From positions 1-42,294 of the forward strand of contig NZ_FNFZ01000031.1 of assembly GCF_900101015.1 (NCBI RefSeq): a DNA stretch of 42,294 nucleotides, given 5' to 3'. The DNA is from Sarcina sp. DSM 11001. Its GTDB lineage: Bacteria > Bacillota > Clostridia > Lachnospirales > Lachnospiraceae. Position numbers and translations under genes: made by a program. Below, piece after piece: positions 1 to 8,294 of the stretch. Under the pieces are notes generated by a model, which was given only the letters and a program-made list of their open reading frames with translations, searched no databases and was not told the DNA's origin. Within the stretch, counting starts at the first letter, position 1, and the number at the start of each line of letters is the position of its first letter.

Positions 1-417
1 CTCGATCTACTGACATGCCTGGGAGTAAATTTGCTCTAATATTCAGGCACCAGATTACAGGAGGCTATCTACGTAAAAACTTAGTTTTCTGTGTTATAAA
101 GCAGCGCAGGAAAACCCGGGCAGCCGGGTGGAGATATTTGAGGGATGTAAACACTGGGCAGTCAAAGAACAACCCGGGAAATTCTGTGAGATTGTGGGTT
201 CTGTTTTTGTTGATTAAGCAATTTGAGCGAGAGCAGCCTGCGAAGAAGAATAAGTAATTACGTGGCTTTTTCTAACATAATGCTAATAGCTTATTAGCTT
301 ATTAGCGGGATAAGGAATCGGGATTTGTGAGGGAGAACATGGTCATTCAACAAATCAGGAATGCATCACATTGATGCGGACACAGGCTTCGCAGAGATGG
401 TGGATGAGAGGTAAATT
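1..417. other. No convincing gene; short tandem repeat
   Basis: I see no convincing gene before the thymidine kinase. An 80-codon open frame at 15-257 has no ribosome site and no recognisable motif. At 283-307 the octamer TTATTAGC occurs twice in tandem (291-298 and 299-306), preceded by the near copy TAATAGC. This could be an operator for the downstream pair, but that is inference. Confidence 0.4.
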
Positions 418-1008
418 ATGGCAAAACTCTACTTCAGATATGGAGCCATGGGCTCTTCAAAAACTGCAAATGCACTGATGGTCTGGTTCAATTACAAAGA
501 GAAAGGGCAGGTACCCGTACTGCTGAAACCAAGGACAGATACCAGGGACGGGGAGCGGATCATACGATCCAGGATCGGCCTGCAAGAACCCTGCCTTTAC
601 GTAGATGAATTTTTGGAGTATCTGGACAGGCCGGAAAGCCGGACATTTGCCTGCCTCAAGAAGAAAAGCTATGCTGCGGTCATTGTCGATGAAGCTCAGT
701 TTCTGACAGCTCAGCAGGTGGACCGGCTGTCAGATATAGTAGATGACTTCGGCGTCCCTGTCCTTTGCTATGGATTGCGGACAGACTTTACCGGCCATCT
801 TTTTGAGGGATCAAAAAGACTTATGGAGATTGCAGACGAGATTGAGGAAGTCCCCACCGTCTGCTGGTGCGGCAGGCGGGCGCACTACAACACAAGGATC
901 AAGGACGGCAGGGTCGTGAGGACCGGAGAACAGATTATGCTTGGAGGCAATGAGACATATGTCTCACTGTGCCGGAAGCACTACAAGGAAGGCAGGATCA
1001 GTAAATGA
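418..1008 (+). CDS. tdk: Thymidine kinase, type II
   Basis: This gene encodes a 196-residue cytosolic thymidine kinase of the tetrameric type II family, which phosphorylates thymidine to dTMP in nucleoside salvage. The P-loop GAMGSSKT lies at residues 9-16. The Walker B/catalytic pair VDEAQF is near 90-95, with Glu92 the expected base, and the YGLRTDF lasso-side motif is near 118-124. Structural zinc ligands are CxC at 149/151 and CxxH at 185/188. Length matches the family. The ATG follows GAGG with a 6-nt spacer. Its stop overlaps the start of the Nudix gene (ATGA), so the two are translationally coupled. A second, mobile tdk is common as ICE or phage cargo, and neighbouring ICE genes fit that origin. 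Confidence 0.93.
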   Translation: MAKLYFRYGAMGSSKTANALMVWFNYKEKGQVPVLLKPRTDTRDGERIIRSRIGLQEPCLYVDEFLEYLDRPESRTFACLKKKSYAAVIVDEAQFLTAQQVDRLSDIVDDFGVPVLCYGLRTDFTGHLFEGSKRLMEIADEIEEVPTVCWCGRRAHYNTRIKDGRVVRTGEQIMLGGNETYVSLCRKHYKEGRISK

Positions 1009-1463
1009 GTGGATATATAATGGATCTGCGGCAGGTCGTAGGACACAGAACTCTGATCCAGGCTGCTGCAAGCATTATCTGTGTGGATGCAGAAGGCAGG
1101 CTCCTTCTTGGAAGAAGAACGGACAACCACATGTGGGGATACTCCGGCGGTGCGGTTGAAATAGACGAGAAAATTGAGGACTGCGCCAGGCGGGAGCTCT
1201 TTGAAGAGATGGGCATTACAGCCGGAGAACTGGAGCTGTTTTATATTAACTCCGGGCCGGAAGCACATTATGTGTATCCCAATGGGGATGAAGTTTCCAA
1301 CGTTGAAATTGTCTATATATGCCGGGATTACAGGGGAGAGATCAGGCCACAGCAGGAAGAGATTGAAGAGATCCGGTATTTCTCTGTCGATGAAATCCAG
1401 ATGGAGGAAATCTCCCCTCCAATCCGTCCGGTTTTGCAGAAGTACAAAGAGACCTTTAAGTGA
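1005..1463 (+). CDS. Nudix hydrolase
   Basis: The product is a 152-residue Nudix hydrolase, expected to hydrolyse a nucleoside diphosphate linked to another moiety using Mg2+ held by the Nudix box. The box is complete at about residues 49-71: Gly, five residues, Glu, seven residues, then REL-FEE-MGI. The rest is a single alpha/beta/alpha Nudix fold of normal size, so no accessory domain hints at the substrate. The start overlaps the tdk stop by four bases, which suggests a nucleotide-salvage or pool-cleaning pair. The substrate (dNTP, ADP-ribose or other) cannot be told from sequence. A weak hairpin with an A-rich tail follows the stop at about 1466-1487. Confidence 0.9.
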   Translation: MSGYIMDLRQVVGHRTLIQAAASIICVDAEGRLLLGRRTDNHMWGYSGGAVEIDEKIEDCARRELFEEMGITAGELELFYINSGPEAHYVYPNGDEVSNVEIVYICRDYRGEIRPQQEEIEEIRYFSVDEIQMEEISPPIRPVLQKYKETFK

Positions 1464-1636
1464 GGGATCCTGAAAGGATAAAAAAGTGATGCAGGGCTGA
1501 CCTGACTTAGAGATTGGTCTGGCTGCTGTTTTTGTTGGTTATGATTGAACGACAAGTTCAATGACAAGCTTATCAGGAACGAATATAATAGAGCCAGAGG
1601 CTTTGGCTTCGGCGCTGAAGAGAAAGAAGAATCGAG

Positions 1637-1945
1637 ATGTCAACAGCTATTGATAAAACAAAAACAGGACAGCAGATCCGTCTGCTGATGGAGAAACGCG
1701 GAGTAACGGTAAAAGACGTAAGGGACGCGCTCTCATTGGCATGCGTACAAAGTGTCTATCACTGGCTTGACGGGTAGAGTATGCCCACATTGGATAATCT
1801 TTATGCCTTAAGCGATCTGCTGAAGGTGCCGATGGATATACTGATCTGCGGAAACCGGTGTTATGATCCTGTAATAATTGTATCTTCAGGTGCTGAGCGC
1901 CTGTTCAGGTACTATATGCTGATCCAGGAATGTATGGCATCCTGA
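1637..1945 (+). pseudogene. XRE-type HTH regulator, nonsense mutation
   Basis: This is a 102-codon frame encoding a small Cro/CI-type helix-turn-helix protein (start MSTAIDKTKTGQQIRLLMEK). The helix-turn-helix runs from about residue 12 to 60, with the typical VYHWL and SMPTLDNLYALSDLL segments. An in-frame TAG at 1775-1777 falls between WLDG and SMPTLDN. Relatives I recall have Gln or Arg at that place, so a single CAG to TAG change explains it. The frame then stays open to TGA at 1943-1945. No start with a ribosome site follows the stop. I read it as a recently inactivated ICE-type regulator; nonsense suppression is the alternative. Confidence 0.8.
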
Positions 1946-1970
1946 GGAGGTAAGGATCACATAAGTAGAG

Positions 1971-2012
1971 AACCCCCCGGCTAATCGCAGATTCGCGCTG
2001 AGCCGGGGTTTA
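1971..2012 (+). terminator. Rho-independent terminator
   Basis: CCCCGGCT at 1975-1982 pairs with AGCCGGGG at 2001-2008 around an 18-nt loop; the AA and TT flanks extend the stem. A T-rich tail follows. It sits just after the broken XRE gene and separates it from the next ICE gene. Confidence 0.65.
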
Positions 2013-2054
2013 CTTTTGAAAGAATGCTTGTGTCAGAAAGAAGGAGTGATCTCA

Positions 2055-2575
2055 TTGAATAATTATAAACTGGTGGCACCGGATATAGACAGCCTTCTGA
2101 ATTGTTTTGAGTGGGGATTCCTGAATCCCGCTGCGCCGTCAGAAGATTTGTGTAAAGCAATGGATCCGCTGTTTGAGATACTGCGGAATCTGGCTCCGCT
2201 GCGGAAGAACAATGAAGCCAAGGCAATCTGGATCACAATTCCAAGAGGCGCTATTGAAGACTTTGGCTCTTACGAGAATATGCTTGAGTGGGGCGATGTA
2301 AAGAACCGTGAAGAATATGAACAGTACTGGCTGGAGAAATACCCGGAGCCTGTCTGCTGGTATGAACTGGTCATCTCGGAAGCTTTTCATAAAGATGGTT
2401 CCAAATGGTTCAGAGCAGTTCACTTTGGCGACAAGTCGATTATCAACCGATTTTGCGAAAAGGAAATCTCCTCTCATATGATGTGCTCTCTACGGACAGC
2501 ACCGGAGATCCGATCGGGACGCAGGAATTCATGGTGATTGACACAGTTGCCTGGGAATACTATGGCGTTCGATGA
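2055..2575 (+). pseudogene. ICE-associated protein of unknown function, frameshifted
   Basis: The gene encodes an acidic protein that resembles long hypothetical proteins of gut Firmicute ICEs (opening NNYKLVAPDIDSLLNCFEWG). I recognise the look of the family but no function. The start is probably TTG at 2055, eight bases after AGGAG (2042-2046). The frame reads well to about 2450 and then leaves the family pattern. One extra T in the TTTT run at 2451-2454 would restore a frame that continues LRKGNLLSYDVLSTDSTGDP and ends at TGA 2573-2575. This is a one-base deletion in a homopolymer, so either a true frameshift or a sequencing error. Without it the reading ends at 2537. Confidence 0.6.
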
Positions 2576-2594
2576 CGAAAGGAGCGATATACAA

Positions 2595-2762
2595 ATGGCA
2601 GTAAGAAAACTGGAGGAATCAAACAGATTGTTTGCAGTCGAAGTGGATATGGAGAACCGGTCACCTGAAGATATTGCCCGGGATGCCGCTCTTCAGATCA
2701 ATGCACTGTTTGACAGACTGATCAAGGAGCAAGAGGAAAAAGATGATCAAAACACTGTATGA
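2595..2762 (+). CDS. Small acidic hypothetical protein
   Basis: This 55-residue, highly charged protein (start MAVRKLEESNRLFAVEVDME) is rich in Glu and Asp and is predicted mostly helical. I do not recognise a named family. The ATG at 2595 is chosen because AAAGGAG lies about nine bases upstream; the same frame opens earlier but without a ribosome site. Its 3' end overlaps the metallophosphoesterase gene by 20 bases, so the two are probably co-translated. It could be an accessory subunit or simply ICE cargo. Confidence 0.6.
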   Translation: MAVRKLEESNRLFAVEVDMENRSPEDIARDAALQINALFDRLIKEQEEKDDQNTV

Positions 2763-3327
2763 GATATTTCAGCACTGGTCGGTAAAGGGATCCGTTTATC
2801 TTCTCTCCGACCTGCATTTGAATGATGACGATTGTCTTCTAATGGATCCGAACTGGATCCCCCCGGAGGAACAGATCCGGATCATCAATAACAAAGTGAC
2901 AAGAAGTGATACTTTCATCTGTCTTGGAGATGTGGGCAGCGCAGAATATGCCGCACAGATTAAGGCAGGGCATAAAGTTCTTTTGCTCGGCAATCATGAT
3001 AAGCGCAGCGAAGCTTATGAAAGCTGCTTCCATGAGGTGGCGGATTACAAGGATATGGTAATCATGGCTGATGGTGTCAAATGCCGCCTGATCCTGAGCC
3101 ACTACTTTATACCCTTCTATAACGGAGCCCGGCATATGGCCTTCATGCTGCACGGCCATACGCATAAGACGGAGGAATCTGTCATGGAGGAGCGGATCAA
3201 AGAGGACATCCGCCGAAAGGGGCTGCGTTGTGAAGCCTTCAATGTCGGTGCTATGTGGCAGGATTATGAGCCGCAAACATTTGAAGAAATTATTGCAAGG
3301 CAGGGAAGAACGATTCCCCTGATATAA
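2743..3327 (+). CDS. Calcineurin-type metallophosphoesterase
   Basis: The 194-residue product is a soluble binuclear-metal phosphoesterase. All metal motifs are present in order: DLH at residues 23-25, GDVG at 62-65, GNHD at 83-86, a single His at 120 and HGHTH at 137-141. The substrate could be a phosphodiester or phosphomonoester and is not predictable. The ATG at 2743 follows AGGAAAAAG inside the preceding small gene. A strong terminator follows at 3383-3414. Short stand-alone enzymes of this type are frequent in phages and ICEs, which fits the context. Confidence 0.88.
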   Translation: MIKTLYEIFQHWSVKGSVYLLSDLHLNDDDCLLMDPNWIPPEEQIRIINNKVTRSDTFICLGDVGSAEYAAQIKAGHKVLLLGNHDKRSEAYESCFHEVADYKDMVIMADGVKCRLILSHYFIPFYNGARHMAFMLHGHTHKTEESVMEERIKEDIRRKGLRCEAFNVGAMWQDYEPQTFEEIIARQGRTIPLI

Positions 3328-3382
3328 AGCCACAAAATATGGCTGAAACGATATCAGGGAATGTGTATTCCCGATATCATCC

Positions 3383-3414
3383 GCGCCTACGGTATTATAC
3401 CGCAGGCGCTTTTT
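3383..3414 (+). terminator. Rho-independent terminator
   Basis: GCGCCT (3383-3388) pairs with AGGCGC (3404-3409), and the stem continues inward through CGGTA/TACCG. TTTTT follows directly at 3410-3414. It ends the metallophosphoesterase transcript just before the helicase remnant. Confidence 0.8.
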
Positions 3415-3440
3415 CTATATCACAAAGAGGAGGATTTCAA

Positions 3441-3707
3441 ATAGCACGTTACAATGACATCCGCGCTTTGGCGGAAAGCCATGCCGCGGAAATATCCAGG
3501 TCCGTGCAGGCCTGGACCGGGTACCTGGATACGGCGGCAACGCTGTACAGGTATGACTTCCCGGAGACACTGCTGATCCACGCACAGCGTCCGGACGCAA
3601 CGGCCTGTGCGGAAATGGAGATCTGGAACAACCGCATGGGACGGTGGGTCAACCGCGGCTCAAAGGGTATCGCCCTGATCGACGACAGCGGCCCCAGGAA
3701 AAGCTAA
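3441..3707 (+). pseudogene. N-terminal fragment of ICE SNF2-type helicase, start codon lost
   Basis: The frame begins ARYNDIRALAESHAAEISRS and continues through the block YRYDFPETLLIHAQRPDATA and WVNRGSKGIALIDDSG. I recognise this as the amino end of the very large helicase/methyltransferase-like proteins of Lachnospiraceae ICEs, normally over 1,500 residues. Only about 85 residues remain. The expected start, correctly spaced after AGAGGAGG, is ATA at 3441-3443 instead of ATG, so even the fragment has lost its start. The frame ends four residues after the conserved block at a deletion junction near 3700, where another gene's tail begins in a different frame. Confidence 0.75.
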
Positions 3708-3859
3708 AAAAGATCTCTGACAGAGAATATTCACTGCTGGATCTCGATTCCTACCGCGAAGAGCTTGAGTGGGATATGAATGAGGAGGAAACCGGCATTG
3801 ACGCAGAGACTGTGGATGATAACGTGGAGGAGACCGAAAAAACAGCGGAGGAAAAGTGA
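3700..3859 (+). pseudogene. C-terminal fragment of an ICE gene
   Basis: From about 3700 a second frame reads KLKKISDREYSLLDLDSYRE followed by a very acidic Glu/Asp-rich tail ending at TGA 3857-3859. It lacks a start of its own and is joined to the helicase fragment. The stop overlaps the next start (TGATG), a spacing typical of intact ICE operons, so this 3' end is probably authentic and only the front of the gene was deleted. The parent gene is not identified. Confidence 0.5.
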
Positions 3860-4017
3860 TGAGCGAAGGACTCAACCAGTATGTGGTCTACCGTCTGAAG
3901 CGTGCATTAAGAGAGACAAGGCCCCGCCGCCACCAGTCCTACCAGTACCTGCAGAAATATCAGATGGAAGTCATGCCGTTTTTCTATGCCCATAAGTTCA
4001 ATGTGAGCAACAAATGA
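3859..4017 (+). pseudogene. YodL-type ICE protein, N-terminal fragment
   Basis: The 52-codon frame opens MSEGLNQYVVYRLKRALRET, which matches the amino end of the YodL-domain proteins I know from Lachnospiraceae ICEs. The family-like part ends near QKYQ; the last residues (from MEVMPFFYAHK) look unrelated and the frame stops at 4015-4017. It is therefore a deletion remnant. The ATG overlaps the preceding stop. No known function can be assigned to the remaining piece. Confidence 0.55.
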
Positions 4018-4130
4018 GGGTATTTCTTTGGCAATGAGTGAATTGAGGGCTTTATTAAGGCGGCTGTTAAAGATTATATGGATAGGTTTATCCAGATTTC
4101 TCTTTGGACAAATTCTAAGAGAATAAAAAC

Positions 4131-4172
4131 ACCCGCAAGTACCTTTCCTTGTAAGGATCGCTACATGCGGGT
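4131..4172 (-). terminator. Terminator of the Rpn gene
   Basis: ACCCGCA (4131-4137) and TGCGGGT (4166-4172) form an inverted repeat. On the minus strand the hairpin is followed by GTTTTTATT. It lies about 95 bases past the stop of the minus-strand Rpn gene. Confidence 0.65.
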
Positions 4173-4266
4173 ATTCTACATCATTGTATTTCATTAAAAT
4201 CGTTAAAGCAGACAGGTACCTGTCATAAGGAACAGGCCGTGAAATCTGATTCACAACAGATGAGTC

Positions 4267-5115
4267 TCACAATTTGGCAAGATACTTTGGCTGATCATCA
4301 GCAGGGATCTTCAGAAGCTCCATTGCCTGCTGCGCAGTATACTTCAGGCCTTCCATAATATTTTTAATGTTCTCAAGAACCTTTTGTTCCCCTCCAGCCT
4401 CTACACCTCTCTGGTAAGACTCTTCTCTCATTTCTTCCATGGCTTTACACATAATTTCCACCCCCTTTGGATTTTCTTTATAATATCTGGAGGCCTCAGC
4501 CAGCATCGCATTTTTCATGTCATCCGGGTCATTACAGCAGAAATCATGCATCAAATCACCCAGTGGATCATTTCCTCTATACGCGCCGTTTACATAAAGG
4601 ATATGTGCACGGTCGTTGAATAACTGCTCATGTGTTACAATTACCCTCTCGATAGGATAAATCCCATCTCCAAAGCCATAGATGTCATTCTCCGTCACGA
4701 AAATAGTATATGTCTCCGGCAATTCCTCGAATAACTGATTGGTATTCAGCGCCTCAATGTCCATGGCTGCTGAATGGTATCTTGCTCTTTCCGGCCGGGC
4801 ACCGGAATCAGCCTTCTGAACTTCGAGGTCATATTGCCTGCCTTCCGTGTCCACACCGTGGTAATCCAGGCAGATAAATCTCGCACCAAGAAGTCTCTTG
4901 AAATCTTTTTGGGTTTCGCCCTTAGTAAGTACCAGGTCATTGATTCCAGTGATGATCCTTAGCGTCATCTCCGCAAGCGGAATGTTATCCTGATAAATGC
5001 ACCGCGTAAAGGTATCATCGATTGGTCTGAATCCGCGGAGTCTCTGAAGGTCCGCCTCATGATCCCGTTGTTTCTGAAGTTCCTGCTGTTATTTCTGTAA
5101 TTCCTGATCCGTCAT
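4267..5115 (-). pseudogene. Rpn-family PD-(D/E)XK nuclease/transposase, early nonsense
   Basis: This is a 282-codon frame of the Rpn (recombination-promoting nuclease) family widespread in Lachnospiraceae. The nuclease core is visible as RLRGFRPIDDTFTRC, then GVDTEGRQYDLEVQKAD with the Asp/Glu-x-Gln catalytic strand, then RARYHSAAMD. The start ATG at 5115 has GGAGG eight bases upstream. Codon 9 is TAA (5089-5091 on the plus strand) inside a Gln-rich stretch, so CAA to TAA is the likely change. Restart at the internal ATG 4968 would give 233 residues but lose the first conserved segment. The mutation is at the very front, so reinitiation cannot be excluded. Confidence 0.82.
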
Positions 5116-5348
5116 CTGTCATGCCTCCGCAGTTTTTTTTAAATTCATTATATCAATGAGGGCAGGTATTTCAAAGTAGGTTAATAATTTTTCTTCTGGT
5201 CCTGATCGAAGTCGATATCATGGGAATCACGATCGGTACCGGAATCATTGAGAGCCTGGTCGACGCCGCCCTGATGGGAATCGCTGGCATTTGAAGTTTT
5301 TGTGACACTTATTCCTGCATATTTTAAAAAAAAATTTCCTGAAAAGTA

Positions 5349-5379
5349 TTGACCCCTACATTACGTCATAGTTTATAGT
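5349..5379 (+). promoter_or_regulatory. MerR-type promoter with 19-bp spacer
   Basis: A -35 TTGACC (5349-5354) and a -10 TATAGT (5374-5379) are separated by 19 bp instead of 17. This is the hallmark of promoters twisted open by MerR-family activators. The spacer sequence around ACATTACGTCATAG resembles TipA/Mta-type operators as I recall them. It lies 32 bp upstream of the MerR gene, implying autoregulation. Confidence 0.8.
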
Positions 5380-5410
5380 GGCCTTATCGGAAGCAAGGAG
5401 GCAGTAGATT

Positions 5411-6136
5411 ATGATGACAGTAAACGAAGTCAGCAAGCTGACAGGTGTCAGTATACGCACCCTGCAGTATTATGACAAAATCGGGCTGTTTCATCCGGCG
5501 AAATACACGGAGGCAGGCTACCGGCTGTATGACGATGCGGCACTGGAGACCTTGCAGCAGATCCTGCTTTTCAGGGAACTGGAATTCCCCCTGAAGGACA
5601 TTAAAAAGATCATCAGCAGTCCTGATTTTGACAGGAGCACAGCTTTGGAACAGCAGATCGAACTCCTGATGCTTAAGAAAGAGCACATTGAGAACCTGAT
5701 CGACCTTGCGAAGGGAATCAAACTATTGGGGGTGAAAAAATTGAAATTTGACGCATTTGATACAAGAAAAATAGATGAGTATGCCGCTCAGGCAAAGGCT
5801 TCCTGGGGCAAAACATCAGCTTATAAGGAATTCGAGGAAAAATCCAAAGGCCGGACAAAGGAAGAGGATCAGATAATTTATCAGGGAATGATCGATATCT
5901 TTGGAGAATTCGGGCAGATCCGGAACGCGGATCCGGCATCTGGGGAAGCCCAGAATCTGGTAAAGAAACTGCAGAATTATATTACGGAGCACATGTACAC
6001 CTGTACAAAAGAGATTTTAAATGGTCTCGGTAAGATGTATGCCGGTGGCGGAGATTTCACAAAGAATATCGACAGCTATGGTGGGAAAGGGACAGCGGAG
6101 TTCACTCATCAGGCAATAGAAATCTACTGCAGATAA
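5411..6136 (+). CDS. MerR-family regulator with TipAS domain
   Basis: The 241-residue protein has an N-terminal MerR winged helix at about residues 1-70 (VSKLTGVSIRTLQYYDKIGL, YRLYDD), a coiled-coil dimerisation helix to about 110, and a C-terminal TipAS antibiotic-recognition domain from about 115 to 240. It is the TipA/Mta layout: a drug-sensing activator that binds hydrophobic peptides or other drugs through the TipAS domain. AAGGAGG precedes the start at good distance; the second Met at 5414 is an alternative. The 19-bp-spacer promoter directly upstream indicates self-activation. No efflux pump follows, so its other targets are elsewhere or lost. Confidence 0.92.
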   Translation: MMTVNEVSKLTGVSIRTLQYYDKIGLFHPAKYTEAGYRLYDDAALETLQQILLFRELEFPLKDIKKIISSPDFDRSTALEQQIELLMLKKEHIENLIDLAKGIKLLGVKKLKFDAFDTRKIDEYAAQAKASWGKTSAYKEFEEKSKGRTKEEDQIIYQGMIDIFGEFGQIRNADPASGEAQNLVKKLQNYITEHMYTCTKEILNGLGKMYAGGGDFTKNIDSYGGKGTAEFTHQAIEIYCR

Positions 6137-6271
6137 GCATTCCGACGGATGCAGCTGCCAAAACACCAAGGCTGCTCACGGGCAAATCATAAAAGTCTCC
6201 GGCGGACATGCCCTATAAGAAATCCAGTTTGATGAATAGAAAGAATGTGATATGATTTGGACATCTGAATA

Positions 6272-6420
6272 TTGATGTTTTGGGTTTTCGTCTGTGCAGG
6301 AGCAGCAATGGGGAGATTGGGAATCGCTACGGAGCTCCTTGACAGAGTTGTTAAGGAAGCAAAAGTCTATGGCTGTGGAACTATCCATATTACAGCTTCG
6401 AGTATTTGGGAATCTCGACA
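6272..6420 (+). pseudogene. GNAT acetyltransferase fragment
   Basis: A short stretch reads GRLGIATELLDRVVKEAKVY followed by GCGTIHITAS. This resembles the acetyl-CoA-binding motif A of GNAT acetyltransferases (R/Q-x-x-G-x-G/A) and the next strand. Neither a proper start nor the rest of the domain is present. It ends where the ribosome site of the J-domain gene begins. Identification rests on about 40 residues. Confidence 0.4.
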
Positions 6421-6446
6421 GATCGGGATATACAGGAGGAATCACC

Positions 6447-7214
6447 TTGACGGAATCAGAAGCATATCGTGTTCTCGGCCTGCCTGAAAATACAGGACCA
6501 GAGCATATTCGTACAAGATACCGGGAGCTGATCGTGCAAGTACATCCCGATAAAGTGAGAAGGCGTTCCGCGCAGAGCTCTGACTTGCCCTGCAGGGAAA
6601 GTGAAACAGACAGTCAGGAACATCAGGCTGCACCATTTACCACCCCACATGACGCCAGAATAATCAACCAGGCATATAACCTCCTTCAGCGTTCCTGGAG
6701 GAAAACAAGGAATTCCCAGGAAGCGCGTGCATCTTCCGACGGGCAGGATTTCCAAAAGAAAACAGCCCAATCTACAGGGAAAGGGGATGCACCCTGCAAC
6801 CCCTATGCATATCACCCGCGAGAGATCTACTGCAGGGCAAAGGATACGGAGGGGTTGCCCATCGGCTTTTTTACGATTGCTCGTGGAAAATATCTATGGT
6901 CGCAGGATGAAGAGTTCCCTCTGTTTTTAAAGAGTGTTTATCAGTGTGGCTCAGAGCTTCTGAAGGAAGCGGATGCATCACAAAAAAGAGAGGCAGATGA
7001 TTCTCGCCGCCAACGGGCACTGGGTGAGCTCACCTATCTTCTTGCACAGCAGTTTATAGATGTCCGGTCTTCCCTGGACGAACTGGCAAAGGCTGTCACA
7101 ATCGGGGATACCGAAACGTGCTTAATCTTGTACATGGAAAACAGAAAAGCCTTATGCCGTGGTACATCGAATGGCTTTCAGCAGCAAAGCCAGAGGCGGT
7201 GGCCTGTCGCATGA
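6447..7214 (+). CDS. J-domain (DnaJ-like) protein
   Basis: The product has an N-terminal J-domain at about residues 3-75: EAYRVLGLPENTG, then RTRYRELIVQVHPDK with the essential HPD motif, then RIINQAYNLLQ. A variable Ser/Gln-rich linker follows, then an unrecognised C-terminal region (GFFTIARGKYLWSQDEEFPL and a Glu/Lys-rich helix). It probably recruits a DnaK-type chaperone to a specific client. The start is taken as TTG 6447, seven bases after AGGAGG (6434-6439); the frame opens earlier but through the acetyltransferase fragment. The last 25 or so codons run over the junction with another GNAT fragment, so the original C-terminus is probably lost. Confidence 0.7.
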   Translation: MTESEAYRVLGLPENTGPEHIRTRYRELIVQVHPDKVRRRSAQSSDLPCRESETDSQEHQAAPFTTPHDARIINQAYNLLQRSWRKTRNSQEARASSDGQDFQKKTAQSTGKGDAPCNPYAYHPREIYCRAKDTEGLPIGFFTIARGKYLWSQDEEFPLFLKSVYQCGSELLKEADASQKREADDSRRQRALGELTYLLAQQFIDVRSSLDELAKAVTIGDTETCLILYMENRKALCRGTSNGFQQQSQRRWPVA

Positions 7215-7389
7215 AGCTTTTCAACTCATCAAAGATTTTTGCCTGTCGAACCAGATTGACGCAATCCGTGTAGATACACAGGAAGAAAACAAAGTGATGC
7301 AGCACATACTCAGCAGGGAAGGCTTTGCGTATTGCGGTTTGATTCAATTTGACGGAGGCCCAAAGCTGGCATACGAATGGGACAGATAA
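7126..7389 (+). pseudogene. GNAT acetyltransferase, C-terminal fragment
   Basis: This frame reads PYAVVHRMAFSSKARGGGLS, then a helix, then IDAIRVDTQEENKVMQHILS and REGFAYCGLI, ending LAYEWDR. It is the C-terminal half of a GNAT N-acetyltransferase: the acetyl-CoA loop is near KARGGGLS and the DTxxxN-xxMQ and GF-xYCG motifs follow. The N-terminal half is missing, and a stop lies in frame at 7123-7125. Translation could begin only at GTG 7159 without a clear ribosome site. It is joined to the end of the J-domain gene. Confidence 0.65.
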
Positions 7390-7554
7390 ATTCCCTTTTG
7401 ACTAAGACGACAGAGTGGTTGGAAGAGAAAAAAATGATAAGAAAAGTAATACATTAGGACATCCCTGCCTGCCTCGACAAAATAAAAAAGAGTTTGATAT
7501 GATTTGTGAAATTGCCAGAGAAAAATAAATCATAATTCAGGAAGGTGAAGCGAG

Positions 7555-8241
7555 ATGAAGAAACTGTTTACTGCTATAAGAGCATCTGACCTTGAAATGG
7601 TAAGGCAAATCATTGAAAAGAAACCTGGACTGGTAAATTGTGTTGCAAAGAAGCCGCCTAAGAAGGATGACGGACAATCGCCTTTGCAGGTCGCGCTCAA
7701 AACGGGAAATACCGCAATTGCCAACTATTTACTGGATATGGGTGCGGATGTGAACTTTATCGAGGATGAGACCTGCTGCAACGCATGGAGAACTCCGGTG
7801 CTTCATGATGCGATCAACTGTGCTGTGATGTCATGCAGGTGGAATAAAGATGATAAATATATGGGCTTTAGGGAGTTCTCAACAAAAGAGAGATCAGTTG
7901 AAGCTCTCGGTGTCCTAAAGAAGATGCTTGATATGGGAGCAGATGTAAAAGCACTTGATTCATATGGCAATTCAGGATTAAACCGTTTTGCACTGCAGGC
8001 AAAGCAGATATTGCCATCATACAATTATGTGGAACATCGTGAAGGGAAAGATCGGATCTTTACAGAGGAATTGCACGAAGATCTCAGAAGTGTGTTGCAG
8101 GCATTAAAAGACGCTGGAGCAGACGATTCTTACAAAGCTCCGAATCTCGGTTATTCCGTCAGAGAATTTTGCAGCGAAGGATCCATTTCGATCCTGTTTG
8201 ATGAAGTGTTTGGGCGCGATATAGAAATTGAAACGATCTAG
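7555..8241 (+). CDS. Ankyrin-repeat protein
   Basis: The 228-residue soluble protein contains ankyrin-like repeats. One is seen at about residues 1-35 (LFTAIRASDLEMVRQIIEKK), one at about 40-70 (SPLQVALKTGNTAIANYLLD-MGADVN), and further ones near 118-150 and 180-200, each ending in GADV or GADD. There is no signal peptide or membrane segment. Such proteins are protein-binding scaffolds; no partner is suggested by the neighbours. The ATG follows AGGAAGGTGAAGCG. Single ankyrin genes of this size occur in Lachnospiraceae as accessory genes. Confidence 0.8.
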   Translation: MKKLFTAIRASDLEMVRQIIEKKPGLVNCVAKKPPKKDDGQSPLQVALKTGNTAIANYLLDMGADVNFIEDETCCNAWRTPVLHDAINCAVMSCRWNKDDKYMGFREFSTKERSVEALGVLKKMLDMGADVKALDSYGNSGLNRFALQAKQILPSYNYVEHREGKDRIFTEELHEDLRSVLQALKDAGADDSYKAPNLGYSVREFCSEGSISILFDEVFGRDIEIETI

Positions 8242-8294
8242 ATAGAGTCGACAAATCCAGCTTGTAGAAATGATGGGAGGAAGGAATATAAGGA

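Noticed and set aside
4034-4126. Thirty-codon basic hydrophobic peptide frame
   Set aside because: No ribosome site at proper distance and no relatives I know; chance frame is likely in this decayed region.
3907-4254. Minus-strand open frame of 115 codons
   Set aside because: It runs over the Rpn terminator hairpin and antisense to the YodL-type fragment, with no motifs.
5200-5294. Possible short peptide gene (EVDMGITIGTGIIESLVDAAL-like reading)
   Set aside because: It has no start with a ribosome site and matches no family; at most a gene remnant.
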